Shown: positions 1 through 8,255 of the stretch, in pieces | Position numbering within the stretch: position 1 is the first letter of the stretch | How the letters are laid out: every line of letters starts with the position of its first letter | NCBI GenBank assembly: GCA_031380885.1 | Contig: JANMXL010000077.1 | Span: forward strand, 1 to 8,255 | DNA length: 8,255 nucleotides | Source of the DNA: PBB1 sp031380885 | GTDB taxonomy: Bacteria; Pseudomonadota; Gammaproteobacteria; Burkholderiales; Burkholderiaceae_C | Direction of reading: 5' to 3' | Position numbers and translations under genes: made by a program | The notes under the pieces: generated by a model | What the model saw: the letters and a program-made list of their open reading frames with translations, nothing else | What the model was told of the DNA's origin: nothing | Databases searched by the model: none

Positions 1-1554
<1,554 letters not shown>

Positions 1555-1584
1555 ACTCAAAATCGCACGCTCAACCTAGCCCAC

Positions 1585-1621
1585 AGCCGCCGCTGGAGTT
1601 TCTGGCGGCGGCTTCATTTTT
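1585..1621 (+). terminator. Intrinsic terminator between carB and greA
   Basis: AGCCGCCGC (1585-1593) pairs perfectly with GCGGCGGCT (1605-1613) across an 11-base loop, and TCATTTTT (1614-1621) follows. This is a 9-bp GC-rich stem with a T-tract. It starts 30 bases after the carB stop and ends 16 bases before the greA ATG, so it terminates carB transcripts. It would also lie in the leader of any greA mRNA that starts upstream. Confidence 0.85.
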
Positions 1622-1637
1622 GCCTTGGATTCACCAC

Positions 1638-2114
1638 ATGCAGACCATTCCTCTCACCCGACGCGGTGCTGACAAGCTGAAGGACGAACTGCATCGTTTG
1701 AAGACGGTCGAGCGTCACGCGGTGATCCAGGCGATTGCCGAGGCGAGGGCGCAGGGTGACCTGTCCGAGAACGCCGAGTACGAGGCAGCGAAGGACAAGC
1801 AGGGCTTCATCGAGGGCCGCATCCTGGACATCGAAGGCAAGCTCGCGGCGGCCAAGGTCATCGATCCATCGACGCTCGACGCCGAAGGCAAGGTCGTTTT
1901 CGGCTCCACGGTTGACCTCGAAGACGAGGCCAGCGGCACGGCAGTGACTTACCAGATCGTTGGCGATGACGAGGCCGATCTGAAGCTGGGCCTGATCTCG
2001 ATCAGCTCGCCGATTGCCCGCGCACTGATCGGCAAGGAGGTCGGTGACATCGCCGAAGTGCAGGCCCCCGGCGGGGTGAAGAGCTACGAAGTGATGGCGG
2101 TGCGCTACGAGTGA
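1638..2114 (+). CDS. greA: Transcription elongation factor GreA
   Basis: GreA enters the secondary channel of RNA polymerase and stimulates cleavage of backtracked transcripts, restarting stalled complexes. The ATG at 1638 gives 158 residues, the same length as E. coli GreA, starting MQTIPLTRRGADKLKDEL. An in-frame TTG at 1620 would add six residues but sits in the terminator T-tract, so it was rejected. The N-terminal coiled-coil hairpin covers about residues 12-75, with the acidic tip GDLSENAEYEAAKDKQ at 40-55. D41 and E44 are at the positions that coordinate the catalytic magnesium. The FKBP-like C-terminal domain spans about 80-158, with SSPIARALIGKEVGD. There is no clear Shine-Dalgarno sequence, only a weak TTGGA at 1625-1629. 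The TGA stop overlaps the GTG start of the next gene, so the two are probably cotranscribed and translationally coupled. Confidence 0.97.
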   Translation: MQTIPLTRRGADKLKDELHRLKTVERHAVIQAIAEARAQGDLSENAEYEAAKDKQGFIEGRILDIEGKLAAAKVIDPSTLDAEGKVVFGSTVDLEDEASGTAVTYQIVGDDEADLKLGLISISSPIARALIGKEVGDIAEVQAPGGVKSYEVMAVRYE

Positions 2115-2557
2115 GCAAGCGCCACATCGTGCTGCACCGCTGTGCCGCCTGCCTCGCAGGCCTGTGGGCCGGACTGCTGCTGGGTCTGGGTGCGATCGGT
2201 GCGCCAGCGGGATTCGCGGTGACGACGGTCGAGATCGCAGGGCGCACTGCCGGGCGGATGTTCGCCATTGAAGCCTATGTGAGTCTGGCGCTGGCGGTGG
2301 CGCTGTTGCTGCTCACCCGCAAGCTGGCCAATGCGCAGACCGGCCAGGTGTCGGCGCTCAACGGCTATGTGCTGCTGGTGCTCGGCACACTGTTCTGCAC
2401 GATCGCGGGCTACTTCGTCATCCAGCCGATGATGGCGGCGGCACGCACCGGTGAGGGCAGCCTGTCGTTCGCTGCCCTGCACGGCCTGTCAGCCGGTTTC
2501 TTTGCGCTGAAGGGGTTGCTGGTGCTGACGCTGGCTTGGCGGCTGACCGCGCGTTGA
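2111..2557 (+). CDS. DUF4149 (TMEM205-like) integral membrane protein
   Basis: This is a 148-residue hydrophobic protein of unknown biochemical function. It starts at a GTG whose GTGA overlaps the greA stop, a classic coupling arrangement. Four membrane segments can be read: about residues 9-29 (Leu/Gly-rich), 51-69 (FAIEAYVSLALAVALLLL), 84-104 (NGYVLLVLGTLFCTIAGY) and 122-145 (LHGLSAGFFALKGLLVLTL). Polar features typical of the family are GRTAGRMFAIEAY between helices 1 and 2, and an FAALHGLSAGFFALKG signature in helix 4. These support the DUF4149 assignment, and a gene of this type beside greA is common in Burkholderiales. The N-terminus (MSKRHIVLHR) is positively charged and looks like a cytoplasmic anchor rather than a cleaved signal peptide. 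The link to transcription or to ribosome maturation suggested by its neighbours is not established. Confidence 0.85.
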   Translation: MSKRHIVLHRCAACLAGLWAGLLLGLGAIGAPAGFAVTTVEIAGRTAGRMFAIEAYVSLALAVALLLLTRKLANAQTGQVSALNGYVLLVLGTLFCTIAGYFVIQPMMAAARTGEGSLSFAALHGLSAGFFALKGLLVLTLAWRLTAR

Positions 2558-2558
2558 T

Positions 2559-2592
2559 CGGGGCTGAGGTGCGCTGAGGGCCCACCCCGTTT
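2559..2592 (+). terminator. Possible weak terminator after the DUF4149 gene
   Basis: CGGGG (2559-2563) can pair with CCCCG (2585-2589), followed by TTT (2590-2592). The loop is about 21 bases long and contains a repeated GCTGAGG (2563-2569 and 2573-2579). A competing GGGC/GCCC pairing exists. The stem is short and the T-tract only three bases, so this is a weak call. It lies in the 38-bp gap between two convergent genes, where a terminator is expected. Confidence 0.3.
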
Positions 2593-2595
2593 GCG

Positions 2596-3069
2596 TCAGT
2601 CGACCGCTTTGCGCTTCACGCTGGTGATGCGCTTGCGGGCCCGCTTGATCTCGCCGCCCGCGGCAACGCGCTCGTTGCCCAGCACCTTGATCTTCTTGAC
2701 CTGCGGCCGGTGGTTCCCGCTTTTCGAGAACTTCAACAGCTTCACCACCTTCGGGCCGGGCATGCGGTCGTCGCGCACTTCCTTTTCCTTCGGTGGAATC
2801 GGCCGCCACAACACCAGCAGCTTGCCGATGTGCTGGATCGGTGCGGCGCCGAGCTGGTCCGTCAGGGTCGCGAGCATGGTTTCGCGGGACGCGCGCTCGT
2901 CGGAAAAGACGCGGACCTTGATCAATCCGTGAGCGTTCAGGGCGGCGTCGGTTTCCCGGATGACGGCTGGTGTCAGGCCGTCGCCGCCGATCAAGACCAC
3001 CGGGGACAGATGGTGGGCGTCGGCGCGTTTTTCCCGGCGCTGATGGGTAGTGAGTGTGATGGCTGGCAT
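2596..3069 (-). CDS. yhbY: YhbY family RNA-binding (CRM domain) protein with a long basic C-terminal tail
   Basis: YhbY-type CRM-domain proteins bind pre-50S ribosomal particles and are linked to ribosome assembly. The protein has 157 residues and begins MPAITLTTHQRREKR. The CRM domain covers about residues 5-90, with the RNA-contacting GxxG loop seen as GGDG at 28-31 (LIGGDGLTPAVI) and the conserved end QHIGKLLVLWRP at 79-90. E. coli YhbY is about 97 residues. Here about 67 further residues (91-157) follow, rich in Lys and Arg (PGPKVVKLLKFSKSGNHRP, then VKKIKVLGNERV and IKRARKRITSVKRK). The tail has no recognised fold and probably contacts RNA; it seems to be a feature of the Burkholderiales family rather than a fusion. 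The gene converges on the DUF4149 gene and diverges from rlmE, another 50S maturation gene. There is no usable Shine-Dalgarno sequence before the ATG. Confidence 0.92.
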   Translation of the reverse strand: MPAITLTTHQRREKRADAHHLSPVVLIGGDGLTPAVIRETDAALNAHGLIKVRVFSDERASRETMLATLTDQLGAAPIQHIGKLLVLWRPIPPKEKEVRDDRMPGPKVVKLLKFSKSGNHRPQVKKIKVLGNERVAAGGEIKRARKRITSVKRKAVD

Positions 3070-3074
3070 CGCCC

Positions 3075-3081
3075 TATTATC
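3075..3081. promoter_or_regulatory. Shared -10-like element between divergent yhbY and rlmE
   Basis: Only 20 bases separate the two start codons, and they contain TATTATC. Read on the plus strand, TATTAT (3075-3080) matches the sigma-70 -10 hexamer at 5 of 6 positions. On the minus strand, GATAAT (3081-3076) also matches 5 of 6. With normal spacing, transcription would start within a few bases of each ATG, giving leaderless or nearly leaderless mRNAs. No good -35 is visible for rlmE. For yhbY a TTGACT (3100-3095) lies at a short 13-bp spacing. The promoter function is inferred. Confidence 0.45.
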
Positions 3082-3089
3082 GACGCCGC

Positions 3090-3806
3090 ATGAAAGTCAA
3101 ATCCAAAAGCAAGAAGATCGACAAGGCGTGGTTGCTGGCGCACCTCAACGACACCTACGTCAAGCTGGCAAAAAAAGAGGGCTACCGGGCACGCGCTGCT
3201 TACAAGCTGAAGGAAATCGACGAGACGATTGGCCTGCTGAAGCCGGGTCAGGTGGTCGTCGATCTGGGTGCGGCCCCTGGGGCGTGGAGCCAGTACGTTC
3301 GCCGCAAGCTGTCAGACAAGGTGACCGATGCGATCGGTGCTGGGCTGGGCCCGCTCAACGGCACCATCATTGCGCTGGACCTGCTGGATTTCGAGCCGAT
3401 CGACGGCGTGATTTTCATCCAGGGGGATTTTCGGGATGAGCCGGTGCTGCAGCAGCTGGAGGCCGCGGTGGGTGGCCGGCCGGTCGATGTCGTCGTGTCC
3501 GACCTGGCACCTAACCTCACCGGCATCACCAGTTCCGACGACGCCCGGATCACCCACCTGGTCGAACTGGCGGTGGATTTCGCAGCGCGTCACCTCGTCG
3601 CAGGTGGCACGCTGGTGTGCAAGGTGTTCCACGGCAGCAACTACAGCGAACTGGTAGGGCTGCTGAAAAGCCATTTCCGCACGGTCAAGGCCATCAAGCC
3701 CAAGGCGTCACGGGATCGCTCCTCTGAAACCTTTTTGATCGGTATGGGTCTCAAGGTGGAACGCAAAGCGGCCGAAACCCCAGCGAAGGCTGCGTTGCCG
3801 GGTTGA
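3090..3806 (+). CDS. rlmE: 23S rRNA (uridine(2552)-2'-O)-methyltransferase RlmE (FtsJ/RrmJ)
   Basis: RlmE uses S-adenosylmethionine to methylate the 2'-hydroxyl of U2552 in the A-loop of 23S rRNA, a late and heat-shock-linked step of 50S maturation. The ATG at 3090 gives 238 residues, beginning MKVKSKSKKIDKAW as expected for betaproteobacteria; the E. coli enzyme has 209. The K-D-K-E catalytic tetrad is complete: K39 (AAYKLKEID), D138 (SDLAPNLTG), K178 (VCKVFHG) and E213 (SSETF). The SAM-binding motif I is VDLGAAPGAW at 57-66. An insert of roughly a dozen residues around 75-90 (SDKVTDAIGAGLGPLN) and a short Lys/Ala tail explain most of the extra length. The gene opens a same-strand series with ftsH, folP and glmM. 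No Shine-Dalgarno sequence is seen upstream. Confidence 0.96.
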   Translation: MKVKSKSKKIDKAWLLAHLNDTYVKLAKKEGYRARAAYKLKEIDETIGLLKPGQVVVDLGAAPGAWSQYVRRKLSDKVTDAIGAGLGPLNGTIIALDLLDFEPIDGVIFIQGDFRDEPVLQQLEAAVGGRPVDVVVSDLAPNLTGITSSDDARITHLVELAVDFAARHLVAGGTLVCKVFHGSNYSELVGLLKSHFRTVKAIKPKASRDRSSETFLIGMGLKVERKAAETPAKAALPG

Positions 3807-3850
3807 CACGCTTCGGTGTCACGCCCAGTGACCTGATAAACCCCACGGCA

Positions 3851-3878
3851 CTTGAGTCGCATAAACTTGGCTCCACAT
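3851..3878 (+). promoter_or_regulatory. Candidate heat-shock (sigma-32 type) promoter for ftsH
   Basis: CTTGAGT (3851-3857) and CTCCACAT (3871-3878) are separated by 13 bases. The sigma-32 consensus is CTTGAAA and CCCCATNT with about 13-15 bases between them. The -35 half matches 5 of 7 positions and the -10 half 5 of 7 defined positions. A start near 3885 would leave a leader of about 50 bases before ftsH. The same bases can be read as a poor sigma-70 promoter (TTGAGT, 18 bases, CATAGG). The rest of the rlmE-ftsH gap holds no gene. Known E. coli ftsH is in the sigma-32 regulon and FtsH degrades sigma-32, so the context is supportive, but function here is inferred. Confidence 0.45.
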
Positions 3879-3927
3879 AGGCCAGACGTCGCGCCCGCTG
3901 TGCACGCCGACCCGCAGTTGAAGAATT

Positions 3928-3931
3928 GGAG
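3928..3931 (+). promoter_or_regulatory. Ribosome binding site that decides the ftsH start
   Basis: GGAG within AATTGGAG lies five bases before the GTG at 3937. This spacing is good for that start. The alternative in-frame GTG at 3931 overlaps the GGAG itself and would have no ribosome binding site of its own. Confidence 0.7.
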
Positions 3932-3936
3932 TGGCA

Positions 3937-5841
<1,905 letters not shown>

Positions 5842-5861
5842 CGGTTGTTGACTATTTCTGC

Positions 5862-5882
5862 ACGGGGCTTCGGCCCCGTTTT
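5862..5882 (+). terminator. Intrinsic terminator after ftsH
   Basis: ACGGGGC (5862-5868) pairs with GCCCCGT (5873-5879) around a TTCG loop, giving the very stable C(UUCG)G tetraloop hairpin. The T-run is short (TTTT at 5879-5882, whose first T closes the stem). It begins 20 bases after the ftsH stop and ends 44 bases before folP. The short T-run suggests that some polymerase may read through into folP-glmM. Confidence 0.8.
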
Positions 5883-5926
5883 CACGGGCACTGTCCTTTC
5901 AGACGCCCGACGGTGTTGATCTCTGC

Positions 5927-6784
5927 ATGCTCTGGCAAACCACCCACCATCGAATCGATCTGTCTGTGCCTCGGGTCATGGGCATCGTCAACACGACGCC
6001 TGATTCCTTCTCGGACGGCGGGCAGTTCGCCAGCCCGGCCGCGGCGATTGATCAGTGCCGAAGGCTGATCGACGAGGGCGCCGACATCCTCGACATCGGC
6101 GGCGAGTCGAGCCGGCCAGGGGCTCATCCGGTGTCGCTGGACGAAGAACGTCGCCGGGTTCTGCCGGTGCTCGAAGCGGTGCTTGCCATGGGGCACCCGG
6201 TGTCGATCGACACCACCAAACCGGCCTTGATGACCGACGCCCTGGCACTCGGTGTCGACATCATCAACGACATCCACGCCCTGCAGGCACCGGGCGCGCT
6301 CGACGCGGTCGCAGCCCATGCCGCCTGCGGCGTCTGCCTGATGCACATGGAAGGCGATCCACCGACGATGCAGTCGCAGGCCTGCTACACCGATGTGGTG
6401 GCCGACGTTCGGTCGATGCTGCAGGGCCGGTTGACTGCACTGACGGCCCGTGGTGTTGCCGCCGATCGAATCGTGCTCGACCCCGGCATCGGATTCGGCA
6501 AAACCGTCGCGCACAACGTCGAATTGCTGCGCCGCCAGCGAGAATTGCTGGCGCTCGGGCGCCCCTTGCTGGTCGGCTGGTCGCGCAAGTCGACGCTGGG
6601 CGTGCTGACTGGACGCGCTGTTGGTGAGCGCCTGTCCGCCAGCCTGGCGGCGGCCTTGGCCGCAGTGGTGCGCGGTGCCAGCATCGTCCGGGTGCACGAT
6701 GTTGCCGCCACGGTCGATGCATTGAAGGTATGGCGCGCCGCCGGGCTTCCGATAACACCGTTGACGCTTGAAGACTTGCGATGA
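5927..6784 (+). CDS. folP: Dihydropteroate synthase
   Basis: FolP joins 6-hydroxymethyl-7,8-dihydropterin pyrophosphate and p-aminobenzoate to give dihydropteroate in folate synthesis; it is the sulfonamide target. The ATG at 5927 gives 285 residues (E. coli about 282) and aligns from the first residues. The TIM-barrel signatures are complete: MGIVNTTPDSFSDGG (18-32), GGESSRPGA (58-66), SIDT (93-96), IINDI (112-116), LDPGIGFGK (184-192), VGWSRKS (216-222) and VRVHDV (254-259). F28 and P64, positions where sulfonamide resistance changes are known, are the ordinary residues, so this looks like the chromosomal housekeeping enzyme and not a Sul protein. Position 62 is Ser where E. coli has Thr, a variation I believe occurs in other bacteria. 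No clear Shine-Dalgarno sequence and no convincing promoter is seen between the ftsH terminator and the start. glmM follows after 13 bases. Confidence 0.97.
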   Translation: MLWQTTHHRIDLSVPRVMGIVNTTPDSFSDGGQFASPAAAIDQCRRLIDEGADILDIGGESSRPGAHPVSLDEERRRVLPVLEAVLAMGHPVSIDTTKPALMTDALALGVDIINDIHALQAPGALDAVAAHAACGVCLMHMEGDPPTMQSQACYTDVVADVRSMLQGRLTALTARGVAADRIVLDPGIGFGKTVAHNVELLRRQRELLALGRPLLVGWSRKSTLGVLTGRAVGERLSASLAAALAAVVRGASIVRVHDVAATVDALKVWRAAGLPITPLTLEDLR

Positions 6785-6797
6785 AAGCCCAGCAACC

Positions 6798-8129
6798 ATG
6801 AGCAGAGTTCATTTCGGCACCGACGGCATCCGCGGCACCGTCGGCCAGTCGCCGATCACGCCGGATTTCATGCTGCGGCTCGGCCATTCGGTCGGCCGGG
6901 TGCTGAAAGCGTCAGACCCCAAGCCAACCGTGCTGATCGGCAAGGACACGCGCATCTCGGGGTACATGATCGAGTCGGCACTGGAAGCCGGCTTTGCCTC
7001 CGCGGGGGTCGATGTGCTGCTCACCGGGCCGCTGCCCACGCCGGGCATCGCCTACCTGACACGCGCCCTGCGGCTGAACCTGGGCGTGGTCATCAGCGCA
7101 TCGCACAACCCGTTTGCAGACAACGGCATCAAGTTCTTCTCAGCGCGCGGCGAGAAGCTGCCCGATGAGTGGGAGTCTCGTGTCGAGGCCTCGCTTGACC
7201 AGCCTGCGCAGTGGGTCGCATCGGCCGGCCTGGGCAAGGCCCGCAAGCTGGAGCACGCGCGCGGGCGCTACATCGAGTTCTGCAAGAGCACCTTCGGCAG
7301 CGAGTTGTCGCTCAAGGGCCTGAAGATCGTCGTCGATGCCGCCCATGGTGCGGCCTACCAGGTGGCACCTGAGGTGTTCCACGAGCTGGGGGCCGAAGTC
7401 GTGGCCATTGGCTGCAGCCCGGACGGCATCAACATCAACGCGGGGTTCGGCGCCACCGCGCCAGAGGCTTTGGTTCAAGCGGTCAAGGAGCACCGCGCCG
7501 ATTACGGCATCGCACTCGATGGCGACGCCGACCGCCTGCAATTGGTCGATGCGGCAGGGCGTCTCTACAACGGCGATGAACTGCTCTATGTGATGGTGAC
7601 CGATCGCCTTGCGCAAGGCCAAGCCGTGCCCGGCGTGGTGGGCACCTTGATGACCAACCTGGCGGTGGAGTCCGCGCTGCGCCAACTCGGTGTCGAGCTG
7701 GTGCGTGCACGCGTCGGCGATCGTTACGTCCTCGAAGGCCTGCTGGCCCGGGGCTGGAATCTGGGCGGAGAAAGCTCCGGCCACCTGCTGGCGCTGGACC
7801 GGCACACCACCGGCGACGGCATCATCAGCGCGCTGCAGGTGCTGCAGGCGGTGTGCCGCAGCGGGGTCGCGCTGGCCGATCAGCTGCGCTCGGTCACGCT
7901 GCTGCCGCAGGTGATGATCAACGTTCGCTTGCGTCACGGGCTCGACTGGACGGTGCACGAACCCTTGCACCGTGCCCAGCGCGAGATCGAGGCCGAACTG
8001 GGCCGCTCCGGGCGCATCCTGATTCGCCCGTCAGGCACCGAGCCTTTGTTGCGGGTGATGGTCGAGGCCCGTGACCCGCAGGTGGCCTCCCACTGTGCGC
8101 AACGGCTGGCCCAGACCCTGGCGGTCTGA
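6798..8129 (+). CDS. glmM: Phosphoglucosamine mutase
   Basis: GlmM converts glucosamine-6-phosphate to glucosamine-1-phosphate, the step before GlmU on the way to UDP-GlcNAc for peptidoglycan and lipopolysaccharide. The ATG at 6798 gives 443 residues (E. coli 445), beginning MSRVHFGTDGIRGTVG. An upstream in-frame TTG at 6768 inside folP was rejected because the added residues do not match the family. The active-site phosphoserine is S102 in ISASHNP (99-105). The magnesium loop is DGDADR (241-246), the sugar-binding loop GGESSGH (323-329), and the phosphate-binding loop is RPSGTEPLLRVMVE (410-423). A weak GAAAG (6783-6787) may serve as ribosome binding site. The 13-base gap to folP indicates one operon. 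The gene ends 15 bases before the end of a convergent gene. Confidence 0.97.
   Translation: MSRVHFGTDGIRGTVGQSPITPDFMLRLGHSVGRVLKASDPKPTVLIGKDTRISGYMIESALEAGFASAGVDVLLTGPLPTPGIAYLTRALRLNLGVVISASHNPFADNGIKFFSARGEKLPDEWESRVEASLDQPAQWVASAGLGKARKLEHARGRYIEFCKSTFGSELSLKGLKIVVDAAHGAAYQVAPEVFHELGAEVVAIGCSPDGININAGFGATAPEALVQAVKEHRADYGIALDGDADRLQLVDAAGRLYNGDELLYVMVTDRLAQGQAVPGVVGTLMTNLAVESALRQLGVELVRARVGDRYVLEGLLARGWNLGGESSGHLLALDRHTTGDGIISALQVLQAVCRSGVALADQLRSVTLLPQVMINVRLRHGLDWTVHEPLHRAQREIEAELGRSGRILIRPSGTEPLLRVMVEARDPQVASHCAQRLAQTLAV
8112..8128. other. Hairpin over the glmM stop codon
   Basis: CAGACC (8112-8117) and GGTCTG (8123-8128) form a 6-bp inverted repeat with a five-base loop, covering the last codons of glmM. 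No T-tract follows on either strand, so it is not a standard intrinsic terminator. It lies at the boundary between two convergent genes, where it might slow polymerase or protect 3' ends. It could also be chance in GC-rich coding sequence. Confidence 0.25.
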
Positions 8130-8144
8130 GCCCGCCTCGCGACC

Positions 8145-8255
8145 TCACTTCTTGACCGGGGGGATCAGCACCTGGTCGACGATGTGCACCACGCCGTTGG
8201 AGGCGTCGACGTCGGCCGTGGTCACCACCGCGTTCTCGACCGTCACGAAGCTGCC
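8145..8255 (-). CDS. Fasciclin (FAS1) domain protein, C-terminal end only
   Basis: The minus strand is open from the right edge to a TGA at 8147-8145, giving the last 36 residues of a protein. They read GSFVTVENAVVTTADVDAS then NGVVHIVDQVLIPPVKK. The pattern of a beta-strand, an acidic A-D-V-x-A-S/x-N-G-V-x-H-x-V-D turn and a final V-L-x-P-P is the conserved C-terminal H2-type motif of FAS1 domains. Bacterial FAS1 proteins are usually small, secreted or periplasmic, and are thought to act in adhesion or in cell-surface interactions. The signal peptide would lie outside the window. The gene converges on glmM with a 15-base gap and ends in a short Lys tail. The family call is strong for so short a piece, but the total size and function cannot be seen. 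Confidence 0.85.
   Translation of the reverse strand, partial: GSFVTVENAVVTTADVDASNGVVHIVDQVLIPPVKK

Noticed and set aside
1620..1637. An earlier TTG start for greA adding six residues.
   Set aside because: It falls in the T-tract of the terminator, and the ATG at 1638 gives exactly the family length and N-terminus.
3803..3831. A perfect -35 hexamer TTGACA overlapping the rlmE stop codon.
   Set aside because: At 16-18 bases downstream there is only GC-rich sequence with no -10 match. The first AT-rich hexamer, GATAAA at 3835-3840, is 26 bases away, so this is not a credible sigma-70 promoter.
3818..3832. Inverted repeat GTCAC/GTGAC just after rlmE as a possible terminator.
   Set aside because: The stem is only 5 bp and no T-tract follows.
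5927..6784. The possibility that folP is a sulfonamide-resistant (sul-like) acquired gene.
   Set aside because: Residues F28 and P64 are wild type, there is no insertion at the Sul-specific position that I can see, no mobile element is nearby, and the gene sits in its ancestral place next to ftsH and glmM.
5882..6799. A 305-codon minus-strand open frame covering all of folP.
   Set aside because: It is the typical antisense shadow of a high-GC gene. folP on the plus strand is complete and conserved, and the antisense product has no recognisable domain.
7140..7970. A 276-codon minus-strand open frame opposite glmM.
   Set aside because: Same reason: no family resemblance, biased His/Gln/Arg composition, and the plus strand encodes an intact GlmM.

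Overview
The window is a compact housekeeping block from a GC-rich proteobacterium, most likely a betaproteobacterium of the order Burkholderiales. The protein sequences support this: a GTG-started FtsH beginning MNNQWFSK and ending in a PPRAPKDW tail, a GlmM beginning MSRVHFGTDG, and a YhbY with a long basic tail. The gene order also fits: carB, greA, a DUF4149 membrane protein, yhbY (reversed), rlmE, ftsH, folP, glmM. The core greA/yhbY/rlmE-ftsH-folP-glmM is an old proteobacterial arrangement that is also present in E. coli. This placement is inference; no 16S or other marker gene is present.

Layout. Bases 1-1554 hold the C-terminal half of carB (carbamoyl phosphate synthase large subunit), followed by an intrinsic terminator only 16 bases before greA (1638-2114). 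greA overlaps a small four-helix DUF4149 membrane-protein gene (2111-2557) by four bases. yhbY (2596-3069, minus strand) converges on that gene. yhbY diverges from rlmE (3090-3806) across a 20-bp gap carrying one AT-rich -10-like element readable on both strands. A 130-bp gap with a heat-shock-type promoter candidate precedes ftsH (3937-5841). A C(TTCG)G-loop terminator separates ftsH from folP (5927-6784), and glmM (6798-8129) follows 13 bases later. The window ends in the 3' end of a minus-strand fasciclin-domain gene (8145-8255) that converges on glmM.

How the genes work together. They belong to general growth functions: carbamoyl phosphate for pyrimidines and arginine (CarB), rescue of backtracked RNA polymerase (GreA), 50S ribosome maturation (YhbY, RlmE), membrane and regulatory proteolysis (FtsH), folate synthesis (FolP) and the peptidoglycan/LPS amino-sugar precursor (GlmM). 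All key catalytic motifs are intact and no frameshifts are seen. No mobile elements, CRISPR arrays, tRNA or rRNA genes were found. I see no previously undescribed system here. The points worth a second look are regulatory: the leader terminator of greA, the shared near-leaderless yhbY/rlmE promoter region, the heat-shock-like ftsH promoter, the ftsH-folP terminator, and the fasciclin gene at the glmM boundary.
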